DNA from: Pseudomonas sp. LS-2
GTDB lineage: Bacteria > Pseudomonadota > Gammaproteobacteria > Pseudomonadales > Pseudomonadaceae
NCBI RefSeq assembly: GCF_003605735.1
Contig: NZ_QXTJ01000039.1
Coordinates: 415,005 to 457,719 of the forward strand
Reading direction: 5' to 3'
DNA length: 42,715 nt
This document shows, in pieces, positions 32,822-40,242 of the stretch. Position 1 is the first letter of the stretch, and every line of letters starts with the position of its first letter. The notes beneath the pieces were generated by a model. The model had not been told where the DNA came from and did no database searches. It worked only from the letters and a program-made list of their open reading frames with translations. The position numbers and the translations under genes were made by a program.

Positions 32822-33787
32822 TTACTGTGCTTTCGCGACAGCAGCGGGTGGCGTCCAGATCACATCGGCGATGCTGAGCGGTTTGGGTATCAGCTTGAGC
32901 TGGTAGAACGTGTCGGCAATTTTCTGCTGCGCGGCGACGGTTTCAGGGGTGATGAACAACGCCCCGTAACCCTGGCGCTTCACTGAAGTGCGCGTGATGT
33001 CTTCCGGCAGGCCCAGCAATGGGGCGACTTGTTGAGTGACCTCTTCCGGATTGGCCTTGGACCACTCACCTACCGCGCGAACCTCTTCGACCAGGGTCTG
33101 AATCACTTTGGGATGCTGTTGCGCATAAGGCTTGGTCGCCAGGTAGAACTGGTTGTTGTCGACGATGCCTTTGCCATCTCGCAGCGTGCGTGCCTGAAGC
33201 TGCTGCTCGGCGGCGGCCTGGTACGGGTCCCAGATCACCCAGGCATCGACGCTGCCACGTTCGAACGCAGCGCGGGCATCGGCGGGCGGCAGGAACACGG
33301 TCTGGATATCGGTATATTTCAGGCCTGCTTCTTCAAGCGCACGCACCAGCAGGTAGTGAACGTTGGAGCCTTTGTTGAGAACGACTTTCTTGCCCTTGAG
33401 GTCTTTGACCGACGTGATCGGCGAATCCTTGGGTACCAGGATCGCTTCGCTGGTCGGCGCAGGCGGCTCGGAAGCCACGTAAAGCAGATCGGCGCCAGCG
33501 GCCTGAGCAAAGACGGGAGGTGTTTCACCGGTCACGCCGAAATCGATGGAGCCCACGTTCAAGCCTTCAAGCAATTGAGGGCCGCCAGGGAACTCGGTCC
33601 ACTGCACCTGCACGCCCTGATCGGCGAGCTTCTTTTCCAGCGAGCCTTTGGCCTTGAGCAGCACCAGAGTGCCGTACTTCTGGTAACCGATGCGCAGCGT
33701 ATCGGCTTGAGCCTGAGTTAGAACGCCAAAGGACACTGCCGCAGCAAACAGAGCGACCAGGCCTTGACGCAAAATGACAGTGCGCAT
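32822..33787 (-). CDS. ssuA: SsuA, periplasmic aliphatic-sulfonate-binding protein
   Basis: A 321-residue periplasmic binding protein. The signal peptide MRTVILRQGLVALFAAAVSF continues to a cut at about AQA. The mature part starts DTLRIGYQKYGTLVLLKAKG, the SsuA hallmark. Other family blocks: GSIDFGVTGETPPVFAQAAG and VWIWDPYQ-like AWVIWDPYQAAAEQQ. First gene of ssuACBF. The neighbour upstream is the porin gene, not ssuE or lsfA. A perfect inverted repeat (33930-33960) lies about 145 bases before the start and may be its operator. Confidence 0.93.
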   Translation of the reverse strand: MRTVILRQGLVALFAAAVSFGVLTQAQADTLRIGYQKYGTLVLLKAKGSLEKKLADQGVQVQWTEFPGGPQLLEGLNVGSIDFGVTGETPPVFAQAAGADLLYVASEPPAPTSEAILVPKDSPITSVKDLKGKKVVLNKGSNVHYLLVRALEEAGLKYTDIQTVFLPPADARAAFERGSVDAWVIWDPYQAAAEQQLQARTLRDGKGIVDNNQFYLATKPYAQQHPKVIQTLVEEVRAVGEWSKANPEEVTQQVAPLLGLPEDITRTSVKRQGYGALFITPETVAAQQKIADTFYQLKLIPKPLSIADVIWTPPAAVAKAQ

Positions 33788-33929
33788 GGCACGCTCCTTT
33801 GCTTGTAGCTATCAGGTGGCACCTGCTTGTCCGATGGCGGACCAGTAAGGTGTTCGGGGGATTCATAGCTGGCGATCTCGCCAGGACGCAGAGACCTTAA
33901 CAGGGCTTTGTTATTCTCTAAAATCATAT

Positions 33930-33960
33930 TTATTCATTTGGTTAGCACCGAAATGAATAA
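33930..33960. promoter_or_regulatory. Perfect 10-bp inverted repeat upstream of ssuA
   Basis: TTATTCATTT-N11-AAATGAATAA, an AT-rich dyad in the 279-base gap between ssuA and the porin terminator. Size and spacing fit a dimeric regulator such as a LysR-type protein (CysB family) or TetR, but the protein is not identified. On the ssuA strand a TATGAT -10-like hexamer lies just downstream. Confidence 0.55.
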
Positions 33961-34020
33961 GCAACCAGTGATCATCGGATTCTCGACGGATCGAGCCTGA
34001 GAGGTGTTTTTCAGGCATAA

Positions 34021-34046
34021 AAAAACCCCGCCGAAGCGGGGTTTTT
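34021..34046 (-). terminator. Rho-independent terminator of the porin gene
   Basis: A perfect 11-bp stem AAAAACCCCGC / GCGGGGTTTTT with a CGAA loop. It lies 20 bases beyond the porin stop and has T-runs in both directions. Confidence 0.95.
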
Positions 34047-34066
34047 TCAACTTAACAACTCAACAC

Positions 34067-35401
34067 TTATTTGAAAGCGTAGGTGTAGTTGAAGATCAGA
34101 CGAGTCTGGTCCTGGTCTGCGATACCGGTGGCATCGCCACGGTAGTTGGCACGACGCAGGGTAGCGCCGAAGCCCTTCAGAGGACCGTCCTGGAACACGT
34201 AGTCGATACGCATGTCACGTTCCCACTCGGACGAATCGCCGCCAACGCCGTTGGTAGCCTTGATGTCGGTACCGTGCAAGTAAGCGAACGCAGCCTTCAG
34301 GCCTGGAACACCAACGCGTGCGAAGTCATACGAGTATTGGCCGAAGGTGGTGTTTTCACCGGCACGGGCAAACTGGTTGATCATCGAGTCAGTGAACAGG
34401 TAGAAGCTCGAACCACCCTCACCTTCCGGACGGTTGTTGCCGTCACGTACCGAACCCTGGTTCAGCCAGACCATACCGCCGTCATCATTCACACGCTGGT
34501 GCCCGAGCATGAGCGCGTGGCCGCCGAGGGTGTAGGTGAACATCGCAGTCCAGGTTTTGTTATCAACTTCGCCAGCGTGCTTGGCATAGCCGCCGTTGTT
34601 GTTGAAGCCGTAGCCCGAAGCGCCCTGGCCGTTCTTGCCGTCGGAGCTGCTGTCGAAGTAACGCAGGTCAGTCTTGAACGACTGGTCGTCGCCGATCGGC
34701 AGGACGTGTACCAGACCCAGGAAGTGCTGCTTGTAGAAGTCTTCCAGGTTGGCGTAGTAATACTGCACGGTCAGGTCTTTGGTGACTTTGTAGTCAAGAC
34801 CGCCGAATACGAAGTTGTTCGAATCGCGGGTTGCACCGTTGACCGACAGACCGGAGTAGTTGCTCGAAGCACGAGCAGCCTGGTGCTCCAGCTTACCGCC
34901 GTTGAAAGTCAGGCCGTCGATTTCCTTGGACTGGATGGTGCCACCGCTGAAGGTCTGTGGCAGCAAGCGGCCGTCGTTCGCGACCAGGATCGGCAGGTTA
35001 GGCTGCAGAGCGGTACCGATTTTCAGCTCGGTCTTGGAGAACTTGGCCTTGGCGTTTGCACCGCCACGAGCCCAGTCCGCTACAGCCGAACCGTCGCTGT
35101 CGCTTGGGAAGAAGCTGTTGCTGTCAGGGTGACGACCTTTACCACCGTCAAGGTGCAGACCGTACATGCCCTGTACGTCCAGACCGAAACCTACGGTGCC
35201 TGGGGTGTAGCCGGAGATGAAGTTGAACAGCAGACCTTCAGCAGCTTCGCGCTGGTCGGCACCGCCGTCACGGTTGTCGTTTTCAAACCACATGGTACGG
35301 GAACTGATGGTTGCCTTGCTGTCTTCCAGGAAACCAGCTGCACCAGCCTGAGCGGCCATTACGCTTACAGATACGGCCAAGGCCAGGGTGGACTTCTTCA
35401 T
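34067..35401 (-). CDS. oprE: OprD-family outer-membrane porin, OprE-like
   Basis: A 444-residue outer-membrane beta-barrel. The signal peptide MKKSTLALAVSVSVMAAQAG is cut after AGA/AGAA. The mature part starts GFLEDSKATISSRTMWFEND, the OprD-family N-terminus. It continues with alternating amphipathic strands and ends in an aromatic-x-x-Phe-Lys type terminus (LIFNYTYAFK). A GAGGAGCG ribosome site fixes the start. In P. aeruginosa oprE (PA0291) lies close to the spu genes, and in P. putida an OprE-type porin lies between ssu and tau, which supports the name. Substrate is not known; the sulfur-source neighbours suggest sulfonate or taurine entry, as inference. Confidence 0.85.
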   Translation of the reverse strand: MKKSTLALAVSVSVMAAQAGAAGFLEDSKATISSRTMWFENDNRDGGADQREAAEGLLFNFISGYTPGTVGFGLDVQGMYGLHLDGGKGRHPDSNSFFPSDSDGSAVADWARGGANAKAKFSKTELKIGTALQPNLPILVANDGRLLPQTFSGGTIQSKEIDGLTFNGGKLEHQAARASSNYSGLSVNGATRDSNNFVFGGLDYKVTKDLTVQYYYANLEDFYKQHFLGLVHVLPIGDDQSFKTDLRYFDSSSDGKNGQGASGYGFNNNGGYAKHAGEVDNKTWTAMFTYTLGGHALMLGHQRVNDDGGMVWLNQGSVRDGNNRPEGEGGSSFYLFTDSMINQFARAGENTTFGQYSYDFARVGVPGLKAAFAYLHGTDIKATNGVGGDSSEWERDMRIDYVFQDGPLKGFGATLRRANYRGDATGIADQDQTRLIFNYTYAFK

Positions 35402-36212
35402 TGTGTTTCGCTCCTCTTGAATCTAATTTTTGTAGTTCGTTGGCCATGTGCCGGGAGGCTCAAGACCGCGGATGCGCGATTAGCGCCGGACCGGACTCAG
35501 AGAGTCAATGGACCCGAGACTAAATGACTAGACCGCGCTTCCCACTGGCTGCAAGTTAAGGAAAATCCTTTAAACCTAAAAAGACTTTGTGAGCCTGCCT
35601 TTATGCCAAGCAGTTATATGTCACAAGCCGTTTCAGCCGTCCGTTGCGGAGTGTATCGGCGTCTTAACCTAATTCCCAAAAAATATTTCTACTCCGTTCG
35701 TCAGATCGATAAGTTTTGGCAGATCGTATGACCGGAACCAGACCGCTCAGTCACTGTCGGCCTGTGAAACAAGATGAGAATTAGAGATATAAGCCTTTGA
35801 AAATGCACAAATTGACGGCCGAGTAGACCGATTTATTACGGTTGTCACCCTGCTACCCGTCGCTTTCTCGTCACTGTGCGGAATGTACTTGTCAGTTAAC
35901 TGGTAAAACCCGGCTACGCTGGATGCGCCGCAGAAATCCATGACGACGATGTCGGTAGCCTCTATGGAAGCCTGATTCCTGACGGCGAATACACCCTTCA
36001 TGTCGAGCGGCCAAATCCTATGTGCAAAATGTGACAGTTCGGTGAACGGTCGTCGGTGGTCACCACTTTTCGTCTTTCAGCTATTTTTCCGCGCAGGGCA
36101 TCCACGAAATGCCCTCTAAGCTAATTCTAAAAAGTTATTTATTTTCTATTTTTTAGATCAATTACGCTTCACAGCATCCAGTCCCCGGCCTGCCTTGCTT
36201 CGGAGCGTCCCC
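35402..36212. promoter_or_regulatory. Long AT-rich intergenic region between the porin and tauA
   Basis: About 810 bases with no convincing gene, of lower GC than the surroundings. It must hold the divergent porin and tauABCD promoters. Near tauA the segment 36127-36156 has CTAAAAA...TTTTTAG, a 7-bp dyad over 16 bases, containing TTATTTATTT (36135-36144). That decamer differs in one base from the half-site upstream of ssuA. This is a likely sulfate-starvation (CysB-type) control region. An 85-codon frame at 35747-36001 on the minus strand has no family features. Confidence 0.45.
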
Positions 36213-37190
36213 ATGAAACTGCTCAACCCTGTTCGACTACTGGCCGCGCTTTCGCTGGCCGGATCTGTGCTGCTTGCACAGGCAGCGGACTTCACAGTCG
36301 CCTATCAGACCACCGTAGACCCGGCCAAGGTTGCCCAGGCTGACGGCGCCTATGAAAAAGCGACGGGTTCAACGATCTCCTGGCGCAAGTTCGAGAACGG
36401 CGCGGACGTCATCACGGCCATCGCTTCGGGTGATGTGCAGATCGGCTATCTCGGATCCAGCCCGCTCACCGCTGCTGCGACTCGCAAGCTGCCCGTTGAA
36501 ACCTTCCTGATCGCAACCCAGATCGGTGCCGCAGAAGCGCTCGTTGCGCGCAACGGTTCCGGCATCAATGGCCCACAGGATCTGATCGGCAAGAAGATCG
36601 CCGTGCCTTTCGTATCCACCGGCCATTACAGCCTGCTCGCGGCACTGAAGCACTGGAACATCGATCCTGCGAAAGTCACCATTCTCAACCTCGCCCCACC
36701 CGCTATTGCGGCGGCATGGAAGCGCGGCGATATCGACGCGACCTACGTCTGGGACCCGGCGCTGGGTGTGGCCAAGGAAACCGGCAAAGTGCTGATTACC
36801 TCGGGAGAGTTGGCCAAGGTCGGTGCTCCGACGTTCGACGCCTGGATCGTGCGCAAGGACTTCGCTGAAAAACATCCCGAGATCGTGACGGCGTTCGCCA
36901 AGACCACCCTCGATGCCTATGCGGATTACCGCAAAGACCCTGCTGCGTGGCTGGCCAACAGCGGCAACGTCGACAAGCTGGTGAAACTGTCCGGCGCCAA
37001 GGCGGGCGACATCCCAGGTCTCTTGCAGGGCAACGTTTATCCCCTGGCGTCCGATCAGGTGAAAGAGCTGGGCGCACCGACCACCGACGCTATCGGCAAG
37101 ACTGCCGCGTTTCTCAAGGAACAGGGCAAGGTCGATGCCGTTCTGGCGGACTACACGCCTTACGTCAGCGCGAAGTTCGTCACTCAGTAA
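36213..37190 (+). CDS. tauA: TauA, periplasmic taurine-binding protein
   Basis: A 325-residue periplasmic binding protein. The signal peptide MKLLNPVRLLAALSLAGSVL is cut after AQA; the mature part starts ADFTVAYQTTVDPAKVAQAD, the TauA signature. SGDVQIGYLGSSPLTAAATR and DIDATYVWDPALG follow. A GGAG at 36202-36205 supports the ATG at 36213 over an upstream start at 36195. First gene of tauABCD. A hairpin and a REP separate it from tauB. Taurine specificity is supported by tauD. Confidence 0.95.
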   Translation: MKLLNPVRLLAALSLAGSVLLAQAADFTVAYQTTVDPAKVAQADGAYEKATGSTISWRKFENGADVITAIASGDVQIGYLGSSPLTAAATRKLPVETFLIATQIGAAEALVARNGSGINGPQDLIGKKIAVPFVSTGHYSLLAALKHWNIDPAKVTILNLAPPAIAAAWKRGDIDATYVWDPALGVAKETGKVLITSGELAKVGAPTFDAWIVRKDFAEKHPEIVTAFAKTTLDAYADYRKDPAAWLANSGNVDKLVKLSGAKAGDIPGLLQGNVYPLASDQVKELGAPTTDAIGKTAAFLKEQGKVDAVLADYTPYVSAKFVTQ

Positions 37191-37200
37191 ACAGGGGCAT

Positions 37201-37228
37201 GGCGCCTGACTCAGACGGACCAGGCGCC
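37201..37228 (+). other. Hairpin after tauA
   Basis: GGCGCCTG-N12-CAGGCGCC, a perfect 8-bp stem 10 bases after the tauA stop, without a U-run. Together with the following REP it could hold back exonucleases and raise TauA relative to TauB and TauC. Confidence 0.6.
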
Positions 37229-37236
37229 TCAACCCC

Positions 37237-37304
37237 TGTAGCAGTCCCGCTTGCCGGCGGTGGCAATTTTGAAGACGCCACCGCCAGCAAGCCGGACTGC
37301 TACA
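37237..37304. repeat. REP/REPIN palindrome, family A, between tauA and tauB
   Basis: Arms TGTAGCAGTCCCGCTTGCCG and CAGCAAGCCGGACTGCTACA with inner GGCGGTGGC...GCCACCGCC. It is inside the tau operon. Confidence 0.88.
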
Positions 37305-37359
37305 GATAGTCGACACAGCCTCAAGAACACATTCCTATTAAAGAAGCGGAGCCATCGCC

Positions 37360-38151
37360 ATGGCCTTGTTACAGCTGGAGCGCATCTGCGCACAGTATCC
37401 TGGTGCAGCGCAGCCCGTGCTGTCGGACATTTCCCTGAGCCTTGGCCCCCAACAATTGCTGGTCGCCCTTGGCCCATCCGGCAGCGGCAAGACGTCACTG
37501 CTGAACCTGATCGCTGGCTTCGTCGAGCCCAGCGCCGGACGCATAACGCTCGATAACGTGCCAGTCAAAGGACCGAGCGCCGAACGCGGTGTGGTGTTTC
37601 AGGACGACGCGTTGTTGCCTTGGCAGGATGTGCTGGCGAACGTGGCATTCGGTCTGGAACTGGCTGGCGTACCCCGCGCCCAGCGCGAAGCGAAAGCTCA
37701 CGAGATGCTCGCGCTGGTTGATCTGGCCGGCTTCGAAAGCCGCCGTATCTGGCAACTGTCCGGCGGGCAAAAGCAACGCGTCGGCCTGGCCCGCGCACTG
37801 GCAGCCGATCCACGCGTGTTGCTGATGGACGAGCCCTTCGGGGCGCTGGATGCGTTCACCCGGGAACAGATGCAGGAACTGCTGTTGCAAGTCTGGCAAC
37901 GCAGCGCCAAACCTGTGTTCCTGATAACCCACGACATCGAAGAAGCGGTGTTCCTCGCCACTGACCTGATCCTGCTGGCACCGAATCCGGGGCACATCGT
38001 CGAGCACCTCAAACTCGACTTCGGCCAACGCTATAGCGCAGGGGAGTCAGCCCGAGCGATCAAGTCCGATCCGCAATTCATCGAAACCCGCGAACACGTG
38101 TTGAACCGGGTCTTTTCCCAGCGCCGAGCGATTCAGGAGCAACGGGCATGA
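37360..38151 (+). CDS. tauB: TauB, taurine ABC transporter ATPase
   Basis: A 263-residue ATPase. Walker A GPSGSGKT is at about residues 38-45. The Q-loop is VFQDDALLPWQDV, the signature LSGGQKQRVGLARAL, Walker B VLLMDEPFGALDAF and the switch LITHDIEEAV. It starts MALLQLERICAQYPGAAQPV. Its stop overlaps the tauC ATG (ATGA at 38148-38151), so the two are coupled. With TauA and TauC it imports taurine when sulfate is scarce. Confidence 0.95.
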   Translation: MALLQLERICAQYPGAAQPVLSDISLSLGPQQLLVALGPSGSGKTSLLNLIAGFVEPSAGRITLDNVPVKGPSAERGVVFQDDALLPWQDVLANVAFGLELAGVPRAQREAKAHEMLALVDLAGFESRRIWQLSGGQKQRVGLARALAADPRVLLMDEPFGALDAFTREQMQELLLQVWQRSAKPVFLITHDIEEAVFLATDLILLAPNPGHIVEHLKLDFGQRYSAGESARAIKSDPQFIETREHVLNRVFSQRRAIQEQRA

Positions 38152-39005
38152 GCCAGCCTCAATCGGCACGCGTCAGCGATCCCCTGATCGGAACCTCGCC
38201 TACAGGGAGAACCGCAGGTCCTCAATCTCGCGGTTTTCTTTTGAGCACCCGCACGATCAGCGTGCTGACGCTCATTTTCCTGCTCGCGATCTGGTGGCTG
38301 GTCACCGCGCTGGAGTGGATCGAACCGCTCTTCCTGCCGCCGCCCTCGGCGGTATTGGAAAAGGCGTGGTTACTCATGACCAAAGGCTACATGGAGTCCA
38401 CGCTCTGGCAGCACTTGGGCGCCAGCCTTCAACGCATCGGCCTGGCCTTGAGCGTTGCTGTGCTGACCGCCATTCCCGTGGGCATCGCTATCGGACATAA
38501 CCGCATCGCACGCGGCATCTTCGACCCGCTGATCGAGTTCTATCGCCCTATTCCACCGCTGGCCTATCTGCCATTGATCGTGATTTGGTGCGGTATCGGT
38601 GAATCCTCCAAGGTGTTGCTGATTTATCTGGCGATCTTCGCGCCGATTGCCATCGCCACTGCCACCGGCGTGCGCACTGTCGATACGGCCAAACTACGCG
38701 CGGCCCAATCTCTGGGTGCCAGCCGCTGGCAGTTGATCCGGCATGTGATTGTTCCAAGCGCCCTGCCGGACATCCTGACCGGGGTTCGCATTGGCCTAGG
38801 GGTGGGCTGGTCGACACTGGTCGCCGCTGAATTGATCGCCGCCACCAGTGGCCTTGGCTTCATGGTTCAGTCCGCCGCTCAGTTTCTGGTGACCGACGTC
38901 GTGGTGCTGGGAATCCTGGTCATCGCGCTTATTGCCTTTGCCATGGAGATGGGCTTGCGCGCCGTGCAGCGCAAGCTGGTGCCTTGGCACGGACAGGCTC
39001 ACTGA
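38148..39005 (+). CDS. tauC: TauC, taurine ABC transporter permease
   Basis: A 285-residue permease with a ~30-residue cytoplasmic N-terminus (MSQPQSARVSDPLIGTSPTG...) and about six membrane segments. The family stretch VLTLIFLLAIWWLVTALEWI and WIEPLFLPPPSAVLEKAW are near the N-terminus. The ATPase-contact loop reads AAQSLGASRWQLIRHVIVPS. It is coupled to tauB by ATGA and is 63 bases before tauD, with a 6-bp hairpin (39033-39048) in that gap. Confidence 0.95.
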   Translation: MSQPQSARVSDPLIGTSPTGRTAGPQSRGFLLSTRTISVLTLIFLLAIWWLVTALEWIEPLFLPPPSAVLEKAWLLMTKGYMESTLWQHLGASLQRIGLALSVAVLTAIPVGIAIGHNRIARGIFDPLIEFYRPIPPLAYLPLIVIWCGIGESSKVLLIYLAIFAPIAIATATGVRTVDTAKLRAAQSLGASRWQLIRHVIVPSALPDILTGVRIGLGVGWSTLVAAELIAATSGLGFMVQSAAQFLVTDVVVLGILVIALIAFAMEMGLRAVQRKLVPWHGQAH

Positions 39006-39068
39006 GCAGCGCCCCTTCCAAAAGACTGACTACGCCGACAATTCGGCGCCGAACGAACGAGAACCACG

Positions 39069-39902
39069 ATGAACCTTCAAATCACCCCGCTCAGTTCAGC
39101 ACTGGGCGCGCAGATCAGCGGCGTCGACCTGAGCCGGGATCTGAACGCCGAACAACGCAACGCCATCGAGCAGGCGCTGCTCGAACACCAGGTGCTGTTC
39201 TTCCGGGAACAACCGATCACGCCACAACAACAGGCGCGATTTGCCGCCCGGTTTGGCGACCTGCACATTCATCCGATTTACCCCAATGTGCCAGGGCAGC
39301 CTGAAGTGCTGATTCTCGACACAGCCGTCACCGATGTGCGTGACAACGCCGTCTGGCATACCGACGTCACCTTCTTGCCGACGCCTGCGATGGGTGCCGT
39401 GCTGAGTGCCAAACAGTTACCGGCCTATGGTGGCGATACATTGTGGGCCAGCGGGATTGCGGCATTCGAAGCGCTGTCGCGGCCCATGCAATCCCTGCTT
39501 GACGGTCTGAGCGCGACCCACGACTTCACCCGGTCCTTTCCGCTGGAGCGCTTCGGCACCACGGCCGCAGACTTGGCGCGCTGGGAGGAAACGCGGCGCA
39601 AGAATCCGCCGCTGTCTCATCCGGTCATTCGCACGCACCCGGTCAGCGGACGTAAAGCGCTGTTCGTGAACGACGGTTTCACCACGCGGATCAACGAACT
39701 GGAGCCCGCGGAGAGCGAGGCGATTCTGAAACTGTTGTTCGCCCATACGACACGCCCCGAGTTCACCATCCGCTGGCGCTGGCAGGAAAACGACGTTGCG
39801 ATGTGGGACAACCGTGTCACGCAGCATTACGCGGTGGATGACTACCGGCCTCAACGCCGGGTGATGCATCGAGCGACGATTCTGGGGGACGTGCCGTTTT
39901 AG
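39069..39902 (+). CDS. tauD: TauD, taurine dioxygenase
   Basis: A 277-residue 2-oxoglutarate- and Fe(II)-dependent enzyme that hydroxylates taurine and releases sulfite and aminoacetaldehyde. The iron triad is His97 and Asp99 in VWHTDVTFLP and His253 in VTQHYAVDDY. The 2OG-binding arginines are in PQRRVMHRATI. These positions match E. coli TauD (His99, Asp101, His255). The taurine-site region NVPGQPEVLIL is also present. Last gene of tauABCD. In the absence of ssuD it is the only desulfonating enzyme visible in the window. Confidence 0.96.
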   Translation: MNLQITPLSSALGAQISGVDLSRDLNAEQRNAIEQALLEHQVLFFREQPITPQQQARFAARFGDLHIHPIYPNVPGQPEVLILDTAVTDVRDNAVWHTDVTFLPTPAMGAVLSAKQLPAYGGDTLWASGIAAFEALSRPMQSLLDGLSATHDFTRSFPLERFGTTAADLARWEETRRKNPPLSHPVIRTHPVSGRKALFVNDGFTTRINELEPAESEAILKLLFAHTTRPEFTIRWRWQENDVAMWDNRVTQHYAVDDYRPQRRVMHRATILGDVPF

Positions 39903-39972
39903 TCCTGGGCACCGCAAGGCTTCAAGATACCCATCTGTAGCAGCGGTCTTGAGAGGACTTTGAACAGCTGAG

Positions 39973-39989
39973 TGCATCACTTTGGTTAG
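39973..39989. promoter_or_regulatory. NtrC-like binding site 1
   Basis: TGCATCACTTTGGTTAG matches the NtrC dyad TGCAC-N7-GGTGCA type at 10 of 17 positions, compared with the strong site of E. coli glnA. It lies about 206 bases before the predicted sigma54 start site. Confidence 0.4.
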
Positions 39990-40003
39990 CTCCGCCCTGA
40001 AAA

Positions 40004-40020
40004 TGCGCGAATAGCGTGCA
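40004..40020. promoter_or_regulatory. NtrC-like binding site 2
   Basis: TGCGCGAATAGCGTGCA has half-sites TGCGC and GTGCA in the NtrC arrangement. Its centre is 31 bp, about three helical turns, from site 1. This is the spacing seen in classical NtrC enhancers. Confidence 0.45.
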
Positions 40021-40160
40021 AAACTGATCAAGAAACACCCAAATGTGAAAGGCCACCTGAACCCTCGACGGGCCCCTGCTGACTCACACCCCTACAAAGC
40101 GGGCTTTAAAACGGGGTTGTGAAGAGTATTACGAAATTTCCTACAGCGTTTTCCCAAAAC

Positions 40161-40176
40161 TGGCACGCGCTCTGCA
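40161..40176 (+). promoter_or_regulatory. Sigma54 (RpoN) -24/-12 promoter
   Basis: TGGCACG-CGCT-CTGCA: the -24 element is perfect against TGGCACG-N4-TTGCW and the -12 element has one mismatch, with correct GG-N10-GC spacing. The predicted start is at about 40187. Confidence 0.8.
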
Positions 40177-40186
40177 ATAGGTTAAG

Positions 40187-40242
40187 CATCACCAGTTTTG
40201 GGGACCTTGGTACAGGCAGGCCGGGGATTCCCCTCTTTTATT
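40187..40242 (+). ncRNA. Candidate NtrC/RpoN-dependent small RNA, NrsZ-like
   Basis: The sigma54 promoter faces no plus-strand gene before a tail-to-tail gene on the other strand, so its product should be a non-coding RNA of about 55 nt. A short hairpin GGGG-ATT-CCCC (40223-40233) followed by TCTTTTATT gives a plausible end. In P. aeruginosa the nitrogen-regulated sRNA NrsZ is RpoN- and NtrBC-dependent and lies next to the orthologue of the gene at 40238. Its first module of about 60 nt is sufficient for function. The size fits one such module here. Sequence homology to NrsZ was not checked. A second hairpin (40249-40269) follows, so a longer form is possible. Confidence 0.55.
40223..40242 (+). 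terminator. Probable terminator of the small RNA
   Basis: GGGG-ATT-CCCC stem-loop plus TCTTTTATT. The stem is only 4 bp, though an alternative longer pairing with GGGGA at 40200-40204 is possible. The U-rich tail reads on the plus strand only, so it does not serve the opposite gene. Confidence 0.5.

Noticed and set aside
34004..35527. 507-residue open frame antisense to the porin gene
   Set aside because: Runs through the porin terminator and signal peptide region; low-complexity Val/Thr pattern from antisense beta-strand codons.
35747..36001. 84-residue open frame on the minus strand in the porin-tauA gap
   Set aside because: No family motif, no signal or membrane pattern, no good ribosome site, and it lies in AT-rich regulatory DNA. 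Kept only as part of the intergenic description.
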